The notes below the pieces were generated by a model that saw only the letters and a list, made by a program, of their open reading frames with translations, searched no databases and was not told the DNA's origin. 64,000 nt of DNA, from positions 62,001 through 126,000 of the forward strand of contig JAGIBJ010000051.1 of NCBI GenBank assembly GCA_017744415.1, in the 5' to 3' direction. A program made the position numbers and the translations under genes. Below, one piece after another: positions 50,062 through 59,900 of this stretch (position 1 is the first letter of the stretch; every line of letters starts with the position of its first letter). This DNA is from Solirubrobacteraceae bacterium. GTDB lineage: Bacteria > Actinomycetota > Thermoleophilia > Solirubrobacterales > Solirubrobacteraceae.

Positions 50062-53019
50062 GTGGACCCTGCAACAACGAAAGCCGCTGACGTTGCCCTC
50101 GGCGTCGCAAGCCGCGCGGCCGAACCTCTCTGGCGAAAAGCAACCGGCGAAAACGACGTCGTCAAGCGGCTCATTGGTCAGGTCAAGCGCACGGCGGAGG
50201 CGAACCTCAACGAAAGCTACGAGTTCTGGGATTGGCACAAAGACAGTGCGCTGGAACCAATGCTCCGCCGCCTCGTCGAGGGCAGGGTGGCTGTCGACGA
50301 TGGTCTGATCGATCAGCTAGCGAAAGCAATCGCGGCGCGCATGACAAGGACGAGGGCCGAACGAGCTCTCGTCGTCGCCACGGAGCTCGCGCGCACCGTT
50401 GTACACGAATACCCCGACGCACTGGCGGACCTGAAGGACCCGAGCTCGACAGCGTCAGCGACCCGCAAGCTTGATCGTCTCGAGGCGATGGTGGTCGAGA
50501 ACGCGGCGGCAGCAGGGATCGCTTCGACGTCGAGACGCCTTCAGGACGCGATGCTGCGGGGTCCGATCGAGGCGATCGGCGGAGCTGACAGACTTGACCG
50601 AGCTGATCAACTGGAGGCCTCGGGGGATCTGTTGAAAGCCGCCGAGGTTAGGTTCGATCTCGCGGACGACCTCGCTACCGCGGGGATGCCTGAGCTCGCC
50701 GAGGACGTCGTGCAGAGCGGTGCCGACCTTGCTGTTCGGGCCGGCGAGCGGAAACTCGCCATCGCCAAGCTCGAAACCGTTGCGTGGGATCGTGTTGAAC
50801 GCGGCAGCAGATTGGCGATCAGCGCCGCCCACGCTCTGCAGCAACTCGGCAGTGCGGCCGCTTCGAGCATCGAAGCCGCGTCCAACTGGCCCGACGACTT
50901 GCCCTGGAACCTCGAGCGACTCCGCATCGCCACGAATGGAGATCAGTCGGACGACCGTGCGCGACTGGCGCTTCTCGAACTATGCCTACTGTCCGACGAC
51001 CACGAGACCCTCGCCGAGCTCACTGCCGATACGTCGTGGAATCCGAGGACGGCCGAACTGGCGTCGGCGCTGGCCAAAGTCGACGCACTCGAGTTGGATC
51101 CCGCAGTTGACGACGCGCAGGTCGATGCGGCGTGGCTCAAGTTGTCGACGTGGATCGATACTCGCCTAGACGATTCCGCCCAGGGTCTTGCATGGGCGCG
51201 ACGGGGATATTCACTTGGACACCGCGGCGACATCGAAGGGTGCGTCGCCGCCTACGAACGCGCGATCGCGGCTTGGCTTAAGGCGCCCGATGGGTTCGGG
51301 GCGGCTGCCGACGCATTCTTCTCCCTAGCCAACGTGCAGAGTCGCGCAGGCCAGTTTGTCCCCGAGCTGTTCGAACGGTCGAAGGTCGCCCGCGCTCTAC
51401 CGGACCACAAAGACGAGCCTGTGACTGTTGCTCGGCAACTCCGCTGGCAGGCTGCCTCGTGCCAGCTCGACGGGGACATCGCGGACGCCCGCTGGTACGC
51501 CCTCATGGCCTGGCGTATCTACCGCAGCGTCGGCAGCCTGGAGGGTGAGCGCCTTGTAGGTCGACAGCTTGCGGAGGTCTACGCTGCAGGCAACGAGCCT
51601 GCGCCAGCGCTTCAGTTGAGCGCCATAGTCGGAGATCGCAAGGTTGCGGCAACGAGATGCACCGATGTACGGCAGGACCAACTCGTCCGGGCCTTGCCGT
51701 TTTCACGCGCTCCTTGGATCCGTGCCGTGAGCTATTCCGTCCTCGCGACGCTCGGAGCCTCAACGCCCAGAGAGCTTCTGGACGTCTGGGAACCCCATCT
51801 GATTGCAGACGCCTCGACTGATCTCGTAAATCTGATGTCACCGACCGATGCTCGCGCGGCGCGCGACGCATTGCCTGGCGTGTTCCTAGCGCTCACCGAC
51901 CAGGGCCGACCCGAAGCCCTCTCACTGCTAGATGCCGAGATTGCGGAGCCTACCCACTTCACGTACACCGAACGTGCGGTTCAGGCGCTTCAGCACGCGA
52001 CGGACCTTGGACTCATTGATCGCAGGTCGGCACTTATCGACCTCCTCCTCGACGAGCGAGGTGCGGAACTAAACCTCGACCTGCATTGGTTCGGGAAACT
52101 AGCCGCAAGCGAGGAGTGGCGCGTCCGCTTCGTCGACTCGGCGGCAGACGGAAGCACCCGCGCGCTGAGCGTCCTAAGCCTGGGCCCGAGCGATGCTGAA
52201 CTGCCAGAGTCAGTGACGGCCCATCTCGGTGCCCGCGTAGATCACTGGCTCGAAAGTCTTCGCCCCGATCCAGATGTTCGGGGTGTCCAGCGGTACGACA
52301 TGGCGCCCGCGTACGAACAACTAGCTGCCATGGCACGGTTTGTTGACGTCAAACGCCGGGAACGCGTCGAGGAAGTGCTCTGGAACGTTGTCGATGATCC
52401 CCGCCGGAGCGAGATCGAGCGAAGTTCCGCGCTCAACGGACTCGGAAACATGCTGTCTGCGATCAGCTCAACGAGGCGCACTGCGTGGCGTCCAAGGATC
52501 CAGGCGTACGCAGCGGGCAATTACGTACCCACAGATGCGGACCTGCCCGTCGGCGGGCCTTTTAGTCGTGTGCGAATCCAGACGGACGCGCTCGGACTGT
52601 TCGGAGCGGCGGCAATTCGCTTCTTGACACGTGAGAGCGACGGTCCCAAGGACGCACTTCGCGAGCTCGTTGAAGCGGCACTCGTCGCGACGAACACGAA
52701 CGTTCGAAGGGCTGGTTGGCGAGCTATGGCCCAAGGTCTTAGCACGGCTGACCTGGAACCGGCCAACGGTCTCGTCGACGGCGATGCGGCGGTTAGAAAA
52801 TCCGCGCTCGCCTGGTATGTCGCGAAATACCACCGGCCCGGCCTGGACCGCCTCGTACCGCTGCTGTCGGATCCTTCGCCGGCGGTCCGACTGCAACTCG
52901 CGTTCGAGGCCCAACGCCTAAACGCATTCGACGTCCTGATGGCACTCGCATGGCGAGATCCCGATGCCTACATCCGAATCTGGGCAAGCCAGAGACTGCG
53001 TTGCCTTCCGTCGTCCTAA
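50062..53019 (+). CDS. Large helical-repeat (TPR/HEAT-like) protein of unknown function
   Basis: A 985-residue soluble protein starting at GTG. Residues 1-150 form a charged helical head (VASRAAEPLWRKATGENDVV, KRLIGQVKRTAEANLNE). Residues 160-560 read as TPR-like helical pairs (GDLLKAAEVRFDLADDLATA, GDIEGCVAAYERAIAAWLKA). Residues 770-985 resemble HEAT-like repeats (RRAGWRAMAQGLSTADLEPA; PLLSDPSPAVRLQLAFEAQR). There is no ATPase motif, signal peptide or membrane helix. Codon use is visibly less GC-biased than neighbours, suggesting acquisition by transfer. Such architectures occur in scaffold or effector parts of conflict systems, but that is a guess. Confidence 0.7.
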   Translation: MDPATTKAADVALGVASRAAEPLWRKATGENDVVKRLIGQVKRTAEANLNESYEFWDWHKDSALEPMLRRLVEGRVAVDDGLIDQLAKAIAARMTRTRAERALVVATELARTVVHEYPDALADLKDPSSTASATRKLDRLEAMVVENAAAAGIASTSRRLQDAMLRGPIEAIGGADRLDRADQLEASGDLLKAAEVRFDLADDLATAGMPELAEDVVQSGADLAVRAGERKLAIAKLETVAWDRVERGSRLAISAAHALQQLGSAAASSIEAASNWPDDLPWNLERLRIATNGDQSDDRARLALLELCLLSDDHETLAELTADTSWNPRTAELASALAKVDALELDPAVDDAQVDAAWLKLSTWIDTRLDDSAQGLAWARRGYSLGHRGDIEGCVAAYERAIAAWLKAPDGFGAAADAFFSLANVQSRAGQFVPELFERSKVARALPDHKDEPVTVARQLRWQAASCQLDGDIADARWYALMAWRIYRSVGSLEGERLVGRQLAEVYAAGNEPAPALQLSAIVGDRKVAATRCTDVRQDQLVRALPFSRAPWIRAVSYSVLATLGASTPRELLDVWEPHLIADASTDLVNLMSPTDARAARDALPGVFLALTDQGRPEALSLLDAEIAEPTHFTYTERAVQALQHATDLGLIDRRSALIDLLLDERGAELNLDLHWFGKLAASEEWRVRFVDSAADGSTRALSVLSLGPSDAELPESVTAHLGARVDHWLESLRPDPDVRGVQRYDMAPAYEQLAAMARFVDVKRRERVEEVLWNVVDDPRRSEIERSSALNGLGNMLSAISSTRRTAWRPRIQAYAAGNYVPTDADLPVGGPFSRVRIQTDALGLFGAAAIRFLTRESDGPKDALRELVEAALVATNTNVRRAGWRAMAQGLSTADLEPANGLVDGDAAVRKSALAWYVAKYHRPGLDRLVPLLSDPSPAVRLQLAFEAQRLNAFDVLMALAWRDPDAYIRIWASQRLRCLPSS

Positions 53020-53285
53020 CTCCGGGCACTCGGCCTGCGGAGCCGGATCAACCCCGCGAGGTCCGAGGGGACGGCGTGCCTCCGGCGCATCTGCCGGCGG
53101 CGAGCAGACGCTGAGCGAGGGGGTCATCAATTCCGGACGCGGCTCGGCGGAGTTCGTTGCAGCGGGAGCCGTCTACACAGTTCGCGGCGTCGAAACCGCG
53201 CCGCCGCCGCCCGCAACCTCACTCCGGACGGCGGGTCAACCCGGCGGCAGGGCCGGCGTGTGACCGACCCGCACCGCGGAGCCCG
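53020..53285. other. Non-coding gap with no recognised element
   Basis: The 266 bases between the helical-repeat gene and tpiA hold only short Arg/Gly-type chance frames. I see no tRNA, clear terminator, operator or repeat match. Both flanking genes end here (convergent). Confidence 0.5.
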
Positions 53286-54044
53286 CTAGGCGACTGCGCC
53301 CACGGCGATGCCGTGAAGGTCTTCCGGCTCGAGCGAGGCGCCACCGACGAGCGCGCCGTCGATGTCGGGCTGGGCCAGGAGCTCGGCGGCGTTGCTCGGC
53401 TTCACCGAGCCGCCGTAGAGCACGCGCACCTGCTCGGCGGCCGCTGCATCCTTCGCGGCGAGGCGCGAGCGGACGAACGCGCACGCCTCCTGGGCCTGCT
53501 CCGTGGTGGCAACCTTGCCGGTGCCGATCGCCCAGATCGGCTCGTAGGCGACGACGATCTTCGCGAGCTGCTCGGGGGTGAGGTCGGCGATGGCGGCATC
53601 GACCTGCGTCTGCAGCACCTGCTCGGTCTCGCCGGCCTCGCGCTGTGCATCGCTCTCACCGCAGCAGAGGATCGGGAGCAAGTCGGCGTCGAGGAGGGTG
53701 ACGAGCTTCGTGGCGAGGGCCTCGTCGGTCTCGCCGAAGTACTGTCGGCGCTCGCTGTGGCCGATCACGGCGCCGTGCACGTCGAGGTCGGTGAGCATGA
53801 CGGCCGAGATCTCGCCGGTGTATGCCCCCTGCGGGGCTTCGTGCACGTTCTGGGCGAGGATCGCGAGCTTGCTGCCGCGGGTGCTGTCGACGAGTGGGCC
53901 GAGCGCGGTGAACGGCGCGCAGATGGCCAGGTCGACGCCCTCGAGCCCCTGCACCTTCGGCAGGAACGCGGCGACGAAGTCCTCGGCCTCGAGGGTCGTC
54001 TTGTGCATCTTCCAGTTGCCGGCGATGAGCGGGGTGCGGCTCAC
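53286..54044 (-). CDS. tpiA: Triosephosphate isomerase
   Basis: A 252-residue TIM-barrel enzyme of glycolysis. Landmarks: GNWKMHKT (catalytic Lys), VIGHSERRQYFGE (catalytic His), VVAYEPIWAIGTG (catalytic Glu and mobile loop), and YGGSVKPSNA and GALVGGASLEP for phosphate binding. The GTG start is decided by a good GAGGAG Shine-Dalgarno 5 bases upstream. pgk and gap, which often precede it, are not adjacent; instead the SLATT-like gene lies upstream. Confidence 0.96.
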   Translation of the reverse strand: MSRTPLIAGNWKMHKTTLEAEDFVAAFLPKVQGLEGVDLAICAPFTALGPLVDSTRGSKLAILAQNVHEAPQGAYTGEISAVMLTDLDVHGAVIGHSERRQYFGETDEALATKLVTLLDADLLPILCCGESDAQREAGETEQVLQTQVDAAIADLTPEQLAKIVVAYEPIWAIGTGKVATTEQAQEACAFVRSRLAAKDAAAAEQVRVLYGGSVKPSNAAELLAQPDIDGALVGGASLEPEDLHGIAVGAVA

Positions 54045-54118
54045 GAGAACTCCTCGGGACGGGGCGCGGGTGCCCAACGCTAACGGGCCGGTGCGCTCGA
54101 CGGCTCGCCGCCCTGCGG

Positions 54119-54997
54119 TCAGCGCGTCCCCCGCGTCGCCTTCCACATCGTGTGCTCACGGGAAATGGCCTCTTCGGCATCCTGCACGTACTCGCCCCAT
54201 CGCTGGTCCGAATCGTCGAGGGGAGCGGTGTCACGAACCCGCACGAGCTCGTTCGCGGCGAGGGAGTAGGCCGTCGCGAGGGTCTCGTGCTGTTTCGCCT
54301 TGGTCCAGGCTCCGACGACCGCGGCGAGTGCGGCGAGCACGCCCAACCCGTCAATGTCCACGACATCGAAGGCCCTCGCGGCGCCGAGGAGCACGCCGAT
54401 GGCGTCGAGCCCGAGCACGACGGCGAACCATCGGCGACCCCACGTCGCGTTCCATTGGCTCTTCTGCGCGTACCAGCCGCGCTGATCCTCGATCCGGCCC
54501 TCGAGGTACGCGAGTCGCCGCTCGGAAGACGGCGACGAGCGAAGCGCATCCATCGCCGGCGTGACCGACGGGCCACCGTCCTGCTGGATGTCGTCGAGAT
54601 GCTCGAAGTCGCTGAGCAGATCGTGCAGCCGGCCCGCGAACTCGGTCGGTGCTCGTTCGGCAGTCATCGACGAAGGGAAGCTCGCGCCGCACACCGCGTA
54701 GTTCCACGCCAGTGTCTTGGCCGATTCGGCGAGTGCGCGCGCCTCGTACCAACGGCTCTCTACATCCCATCGTCCGAGCGAGATCGCTGCTGCCGCGGCG
54801 CCCAGGAAGGCGATCACCGCGGCGAGCCCCGCCACCTCGACCGAACCCACTTTCCACGAGGCCGCGCCAGCCACCGCTGCGACGACGAGGCCGAAATTCT
54901 GGAACTTGAACAAACGTAGGTATCGACGCTGCGCGCTGGCGGCGGCACCGTCCGCAGCGCGAAACAGCGCCGGGAGGTCCGTCTCATCCAGGTTCAT
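54119..54997 (-). CDS. SLATT/DUF4231-like membrane protein with four helices
   Basis: A 292-residue protein made of two similar halves. The first has two helices at residues 32-72 (NFGLVVAAVAGAASWKVGSV; AGLAAVIAFLGAAAAAISLG) followed by WYEARALAESAKTLAWNYAV, and the second has two helices at about 200-240 followed by KQHETLATAYSLAANELVRV. This fits the SLATT (SMODS- and SLOG-associated two-helix effector) group, where one protein can carry two SLATT units. Such proteins are predicted pore-forming effectors of nucleotide-signal conflict systems. No SMODS synthase or SLOG gene is adjacent. The start is 99 bases from a divergent TIR-like protein gene. Confidence 0.65.
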   Translation of the reverse strand: MNLDETDLPALFRAADGAAASAQRRYLRLFKFQNFGLVVAAVAGAASWKVGSVEVAGLAAVIAFLGAAAAAISLGRWDVESRWYEARALAESAKTLAWNYAVCGASFPSSMTAERAPTEFAGRLHDLLSDFEHLDDIQQDGGPSVTPAMDALRSSPSSERRLAYLEGRIEDQRGWYAQKSQWNATWGRRWFAVVLGLDAIGVLLGAARAFDVVDIDGLGVLAALAAVVGAWTKAKQHETLATAYSLAANELVRVRDTAPLDDSDQRWGEYVQDAEEAISREHTMWKATRGTR

Positions 54998-55096
54998 GGC
55001 CAACGCTCCCCTCGCATCGGGACACAGGATGAGGGCTGCGCCGGACAGGCTCGGCGACGGCTCTGGCGCGCTGACGCTCGGTGGTACCGTCGGCCG

Positions 55097-56830
55097 ATGC
55101 CGGGGAAGCGAACGCGCGCTGCGATCTTCTTGCCGCTGCTGCTCGCCTTGAGCGTGCCGCAAATGGCATTGGCATCGTCTGCCACCGAGGCGGCGGCAGC
55201 GGCGATCCCGGGCACGTCGTGGAAGCACACGGCGATCAGCGAACCGGACCGGATGGCAGTCGGACCGGGCGTGGAGTGCGGTGGGGGCTCAGTCGAGGAA
55301 TGGCGCAGCGACCACGGTGACGCGCTGACGGTGGTCACGTGGATCTGCCCGCAAGCGCAGGACACCGCCGTCCTGTTCTGGCATTGGGCCCGGAAGGACT
55401 ACGTCGGCGCAACGCGCGTCGATCTCCGAGACCCTGTTCACGCCGTCGCGTTCTGGCCGAGCGCCGGTTCGAGCGATCCCGTGGCGGTGGCCGTCGCGCG
55501 CGGACGGACGATGGTCGTCACGGTCGCAAGCCGAGGCTCGCGAAACCGCGCCGTGCATGCGCGCCTCGCGCAAGCCGTCGCCCGATCGCAGACCGCAGCG
55601 CTGCACGGGGAGCGTTGGAGCGCTCCCACTCAGGTGTTCGACCCGGCCCGTCTTGCCTCGTTCGGACTGACCGTGTGGATCGTGTTCGTGCTGCCCTGGA
55701 TGGCACTGCGGGACCGCATTCGCTGGCGGCGGTTCGCCACGCGCTCAAACGACCCATCGTGGATCAACGTCGACGGCGTCGGCTCGGTCGCCGTGAAGAA
55801 GCCGTCATGGAAGCGACACACCGTGCAAGCCCGAGGGACGCTTCGCTCCGGCGCGACGACAATCGTTTCGCTCGGCGCCCTCGCCTTGATCTGCTTCGCC
55901 GCCGGACTGTTCGTCCTCGCGCTGGTCTGGCAGGCCTTTGCGCTGACCGAATCTCCGGTGTATCCGGACGCCGTCGTCGATCCGCGCTATCTCATCCCGT
56001 CGACCAATGGGGCGGTGTACGCCATCCAGTCCGTGATGGCGGGGCAACGACTCGACACCCTTGCCCAATTCTCCGCACTGCTCGGGGTGCTCTCGCTCGC
56101 GGGCGCTGCGGTACTCCAGCGGTTCGCAGTCAGGCTCCGTCAGCTTGACGGTCGCACGGTGCTCGCACGCGATGACCGGCAGCCCATCGTGTACCTCCGG
56201 GCGTTCGCGGACGACCGCGTCACGCTCACCTCGAGGCGCCGTTGGCGAGAGACGTGGGCGGAACGGCTGTCGCCGTTCGGACGCCAGAGGTTCGAGGAGG
56301 TGCTCGGGCGTTCACTCCGCGAACGCGGCCCGACGGTGGCCGTGACCGATCCGCGCAGGCGCATGGCGCCGCTCGGGATCCCGCGCGTCGCGATGCCGGC
56401 CGACTGGCAGCCACCCGTTGCCGCGCTCGTCGACCAAGCTCGGCTCGTGGTGATCTCCGGCACGCCGGGACGGTCGCGCGGCGGCTTCCGGTCGGAGCTC
56501 GAGCTTCTGGACGAGCGACCAGGGACTCCCGTCCTCATCGTGCTCGGGCCCCACTCGCCCAAAGCGGTCGTCGCGCGCTGGGCCCGCTTCCTGGAGACGG
56601 CGGCCGGCCTCGAACGCTTCCACGAGTGCGCGGGGCTCTGCCCGCCGGACGGCGCCATCGCGCTGCTGATTCGGGAGGGTCATCCGACGATGGCGTGGGG
56701 CGCGCGTCGTCGCCGGGAACTCAGCTATCGGCGCGCACTCAGTGGCGCGATCGACGCGCTGGAGGGGGAGCACGGCGGACCATCCGGGGGCCCGCGCGAC
56801 CAGCGGCCGACGTTCTTGCCAAGCCGCTAG
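55097..56830 (+). CDS. Membrane protein with TIR-like cytoplasmic domain
   Basis: A 577-residue protein. It has a signal peptide (residues 6-26, ending ALASS), an extracytoplasmic domain to about 185 with two Cys, a helix at 186-204 (SFGLTVWIVFVLPWMALR), two more at 254-283 and 322-345, and a C-terminal cytoplasmic domain. The last domain (about residues 362-520) runs QPIVYLRAFADDR, helix FEEVLGRSLRERG, strand PTVAVTDPRR, helix PPVAALVDQA, strand RLVVISG and GGFRSELELL. That order and the late Glu recall TIR domains (strand A, helix A, strand B, helix C, strand D, WCxxE). Homology is inferred only. Divergent from the SLATT-like gene. Confidence 0.6.
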   Translation: MPGKRTRAAIFLPLLLALSVPQMALASSATEAAAAAIPGTSWKHTAISEPDRMAVGPGVECGGGSVEEWRSDHGDALTVVTWICPQAQDTAVLFWHWARKDYVGATRVDLRDPVHAVAFWPSAGSSDPVAVAVARGRTMVVTVASRGSRNRAVHARLAQAVARSQTAALHGERWSAPTQVFDPARLASFGLTVWIVFVLPWMALRDRIRWRRFATRSNDPSWINVDGVGSVAVKKPSWKRHTVQARGTLRSGATTIVSLGALALICFAAGLFVLALVWQAFALTESPVYPDAVVDPRYLIPSTNGAVYAIQSVMAGQRLDTLAQFSALLGVLSLAGAAVLQRFAVRLRQLDGRTVLARDDRQPIVYLRAFADDRVTLTSRRRWRETWAERLSPFGRQRFEEVLGRSLRERGPTVAVTDPRRRMAPLGIPRVAMPADWQPPVAALVDQARLVVISGTPGRSRGGFRSELELLDERPGTPVLIVLGPHSPKAVVARWARFLETAAGLERFHECAGLCPPDGAIALLIREGHPTMAWGARRRRELSYRRALSGAIDALEGEHGGPSGGPRDQRPTFLPSR

Positions 56831-56920
56831 CGGCCGTGATGGGCCGCAGGCGTTTCGAGCGGCTCGTGTGACGGCGCGCTCGGAAGGAGCTTGCGCGATG
56901 GGGGAACATGGCTGAGGACG

Positions 56921-59900
56921 ATGGCCGTTCCCCTCTCTCGCCTCCGCGGATGGATCACCCGCATGTTCGGGCCGCAGGAGCCGGGGCGCGCGCCAGCGCC
57001 AGCGCCAGAGCGCGCCGATCTCGAGTCGGTGCCGGAGGGCTCGACCGCGGACGACCTCGTCGTGCCCGCTGAGACGGGATCGACGGCGCCGACCGCCGGC
57101 GCGGACGTGATCGTCGATTCGCCGGCCAATGAGGTCGAGGCGACCGATACGACCGGGCCGGCCGCAGACGCCGGTGCCCCGCCCGCGGTAGCGCCTGGCG
57201 GCGCCCCGCCGCTCTCCCCGGCGTACGACCCGGTTGCGACGCCTGGCTATACGGCTGGCGAGGTGCCGCTGGCACGATCCGGAACCGTGGGCATGCAAGT
57301 CGCGGTCGAGCACCGCACCACCTACCGCTACGACCGTCCCGTGCAGCTCGGGCCGCAGGTGATCCGGCTGCGGCCGGCCGCCCACTGCCGCACGCCGATC
57401 CTGAGCTACTCGCTGCACGTCGGCGGGGGCGAGCACTTCATCAACTGGCAGCAGGACCCGGTCGGCAACCACATCGCCCGGCTCGTCTTCCCGGAGCCGG
57501 TGCTGGAGTTCACGGTGACGGTCGACCTCGTCGCCGACATGACGGTGATCAACCCGTTCGACTTCTTCGTCGAAGAGTCGGCCAAGGAGTTCCCGTTCGT
57601 CTACGACGCCCAGCTCGAGAAGGAGCTCGCGCCGTACCTCGAGACGCGCGGCGGCCCCGGCCCGCTCCTCGCCGGCTGGCTCGCCGAACACACCCCGCAG
57701 GGCCTGAACACGCTCGACACGCTCGTCGAGCTCAACCGGCGCGTCGCCGGCGCGGTCGGATACTCGGTGCGCATGGAGCCGGGCGTGCAGGACCCGGAGG
57801 TCACCCTCGACCGCGAGATCGGCAGCTGCCGCGACAGCGCCTGGCTGCTCGTTCACGCCCTGCGCAACCTCGGCATCGCGGCGCGTTTCGCCTCCGGCTA
57901 CCTCGTCCAGCTCGCCCCCGACCGCCAGCCGCTCGAGGGTCCGCCCGGCCCGACGAGCGACTTCACCGACCTCCACGCCTGGGCCGAGGCTTACCTCCCC
58001 GGTGCCGGCTGGGTCGGCCTCGACGCCACCTCCGGCCTGCTCACCGGCGAGGGTCACATCCCGCTCGCGTGCACGGCGGAGCCCGCCTCGGCCGCACCGA
58101 TCGCCGGCTCGATCGAGGCCCACGAAGACCTCCATACCGAGTTCGACTTCGCCAACGTCGTCACCCGCATCCACGAGCCGCCGCGGGTGACCAAGCCCTA
58201 CAGCGACGAGCAGTGGGAGCGCGTCCTCGACCTCGGCCGGGCCGTCGACCTCCGCCTGCGCGCCAACGACGTGCGCCTCACGATGGGCGGCGAGCCGACG
58301 TTCGTGTCCGCCACCGACATGGAGTCGGCCGAGTGGAACACCGACGCCGACGGCCCGACCAAGTACGGCCTGGCGACGGCGCTCGCGGGACGCCTCGCCG
58401 ATCGGTTTGCATCGGGCGCCCTCCTCCGCCACGCCCAGGGCAAGTGGTATCCCGGAGAGCCGCTCCCGCGCTGGGCGATCGGCGTGCACTGGCGCACCGA
58501 CGGCGAACCGCTCTGGAACGACCCCGCCCTCCTCGCCGACCCAAGCATCCCCGGCACCGCGAGCACCGCCGATGCCGCTGCGCTCGCCGAGGCGATCGCC
58601 AGCGGCCTCGGGATCGACGCCGAGCGCCTCCAGCCCGCTTACGAGGACCGCCTCGACCAGCTCATGCGCGAGGCCCGGCTCCCCGGCGGCAACCCGCCCG
58701 AGATCACGGATCCCGAGGAGGACGACGCGCGCCTGCGCGATGCCGTTGGCCGCGCCGCCCTCACCGCCGAGCTCGACGCCGCCGCCGGCCAGGGCGAGCC
58801 GACGGGCTGGGCGCTCCCCCTGCACCGCGCCGACGGCGAGGACCGCTGGCGCTCCGGCCGCTGGACGCTGCGCCGCGGCCGCCTCATCCTCCTCCCCGGC
58901 GATTCGCCGATGGGCTTCCGCTTGCCGCTCGAATCGCTGACGTGGCTGATGCCGCTCCCCGACCCCGAGCCGTCGCGGTTCGCGAGCCGCCCGCCGCTCC
59001 CATCGACCGGCCCGGAGGCTGGTGCCGCCGACCCCGTCGTCCAGACGCTCCTCACTCCCCCGCCGGCGCTCCTCACCGACGGCGCCCCGCCGATCACCGC
59101 GCTGTGCGTCGAGGTGCGCGACGGCCACCCGCGCGTGTTCCTCCCTCCGGTCCCGTCGGCCGACCACGCCGTCGAGCTGATCGGCATCGTCGAGCAGGCC
59201 GCGGCGAAGGTCGGCGTGCCCATCGTGATCGAGGGCTACCCGCCACCGGGCGACGATCGCCTGCGCTCGCTCAGCGTCACCCCCGACCCCGGCGTGATCG
59301 AGGTGAACATCCACCCGAGCGAGACGTGGGACGAACTCACCGAGCGCACCGACGGCCTCGACGACGACGCCCGCCGCCTCGGCCTCGCCACGGAGAAGTT
59401 CGAGATCGACGGCCTGCACTCCGGCACCGGCGGCGGCAGCCACGTGACGCTCGGCGGCCGCACGCCCGCCGACAGCCCGTTCCTGCGCCGCCCTGACCTG
59501 CTGCGCAGCATGGTCACCTACTGGCAGCACCACCCGTCGCTGTCCTACCTCTTCTCCGGGCGGTTCATCGGTCCGACGAGCCAGGCGCCGCGCGTCGACG
59601 AGGCCCGCCACGAGAACCTCTACGAGCTCGAGATCGCCTTCAGCGAGATGGACCGCCTCAGCAAGCTCGGTCCACCGCCGGCCTGGCAGGTCGACCGGCT
59701 CCTGCGCAACCTCCTCACCGACCTCACCGGCAACACGCACCGGGCGGAGTTCTGCATCGACAAGCTCTACGACCCGGGCTCGGAGAGCGGCCGCCTCGGC
59801 ATCGTCGAGCTGCGCGGCTTCGAGATGCCGCCGCACCCGCAGATGAGCCTCGTGCAGGGCTTGCTCGTGCGTGCGCTCATCGCCCGCCTCTGGAGCGACC

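Noticed and set aside
52690-52715. CGAACGTTCG-like sequences near 52697 and at 35573 as extra SOS boxes
   Set aside because: They lack the four-base spacer of CGAACRNRYGTTCG, and the first lies inside a coding sequence.
53020-53285. Small genes in the gap before tpiA
   Set aside because: Only short chance frames are present, with no start signals and no recognisable product.
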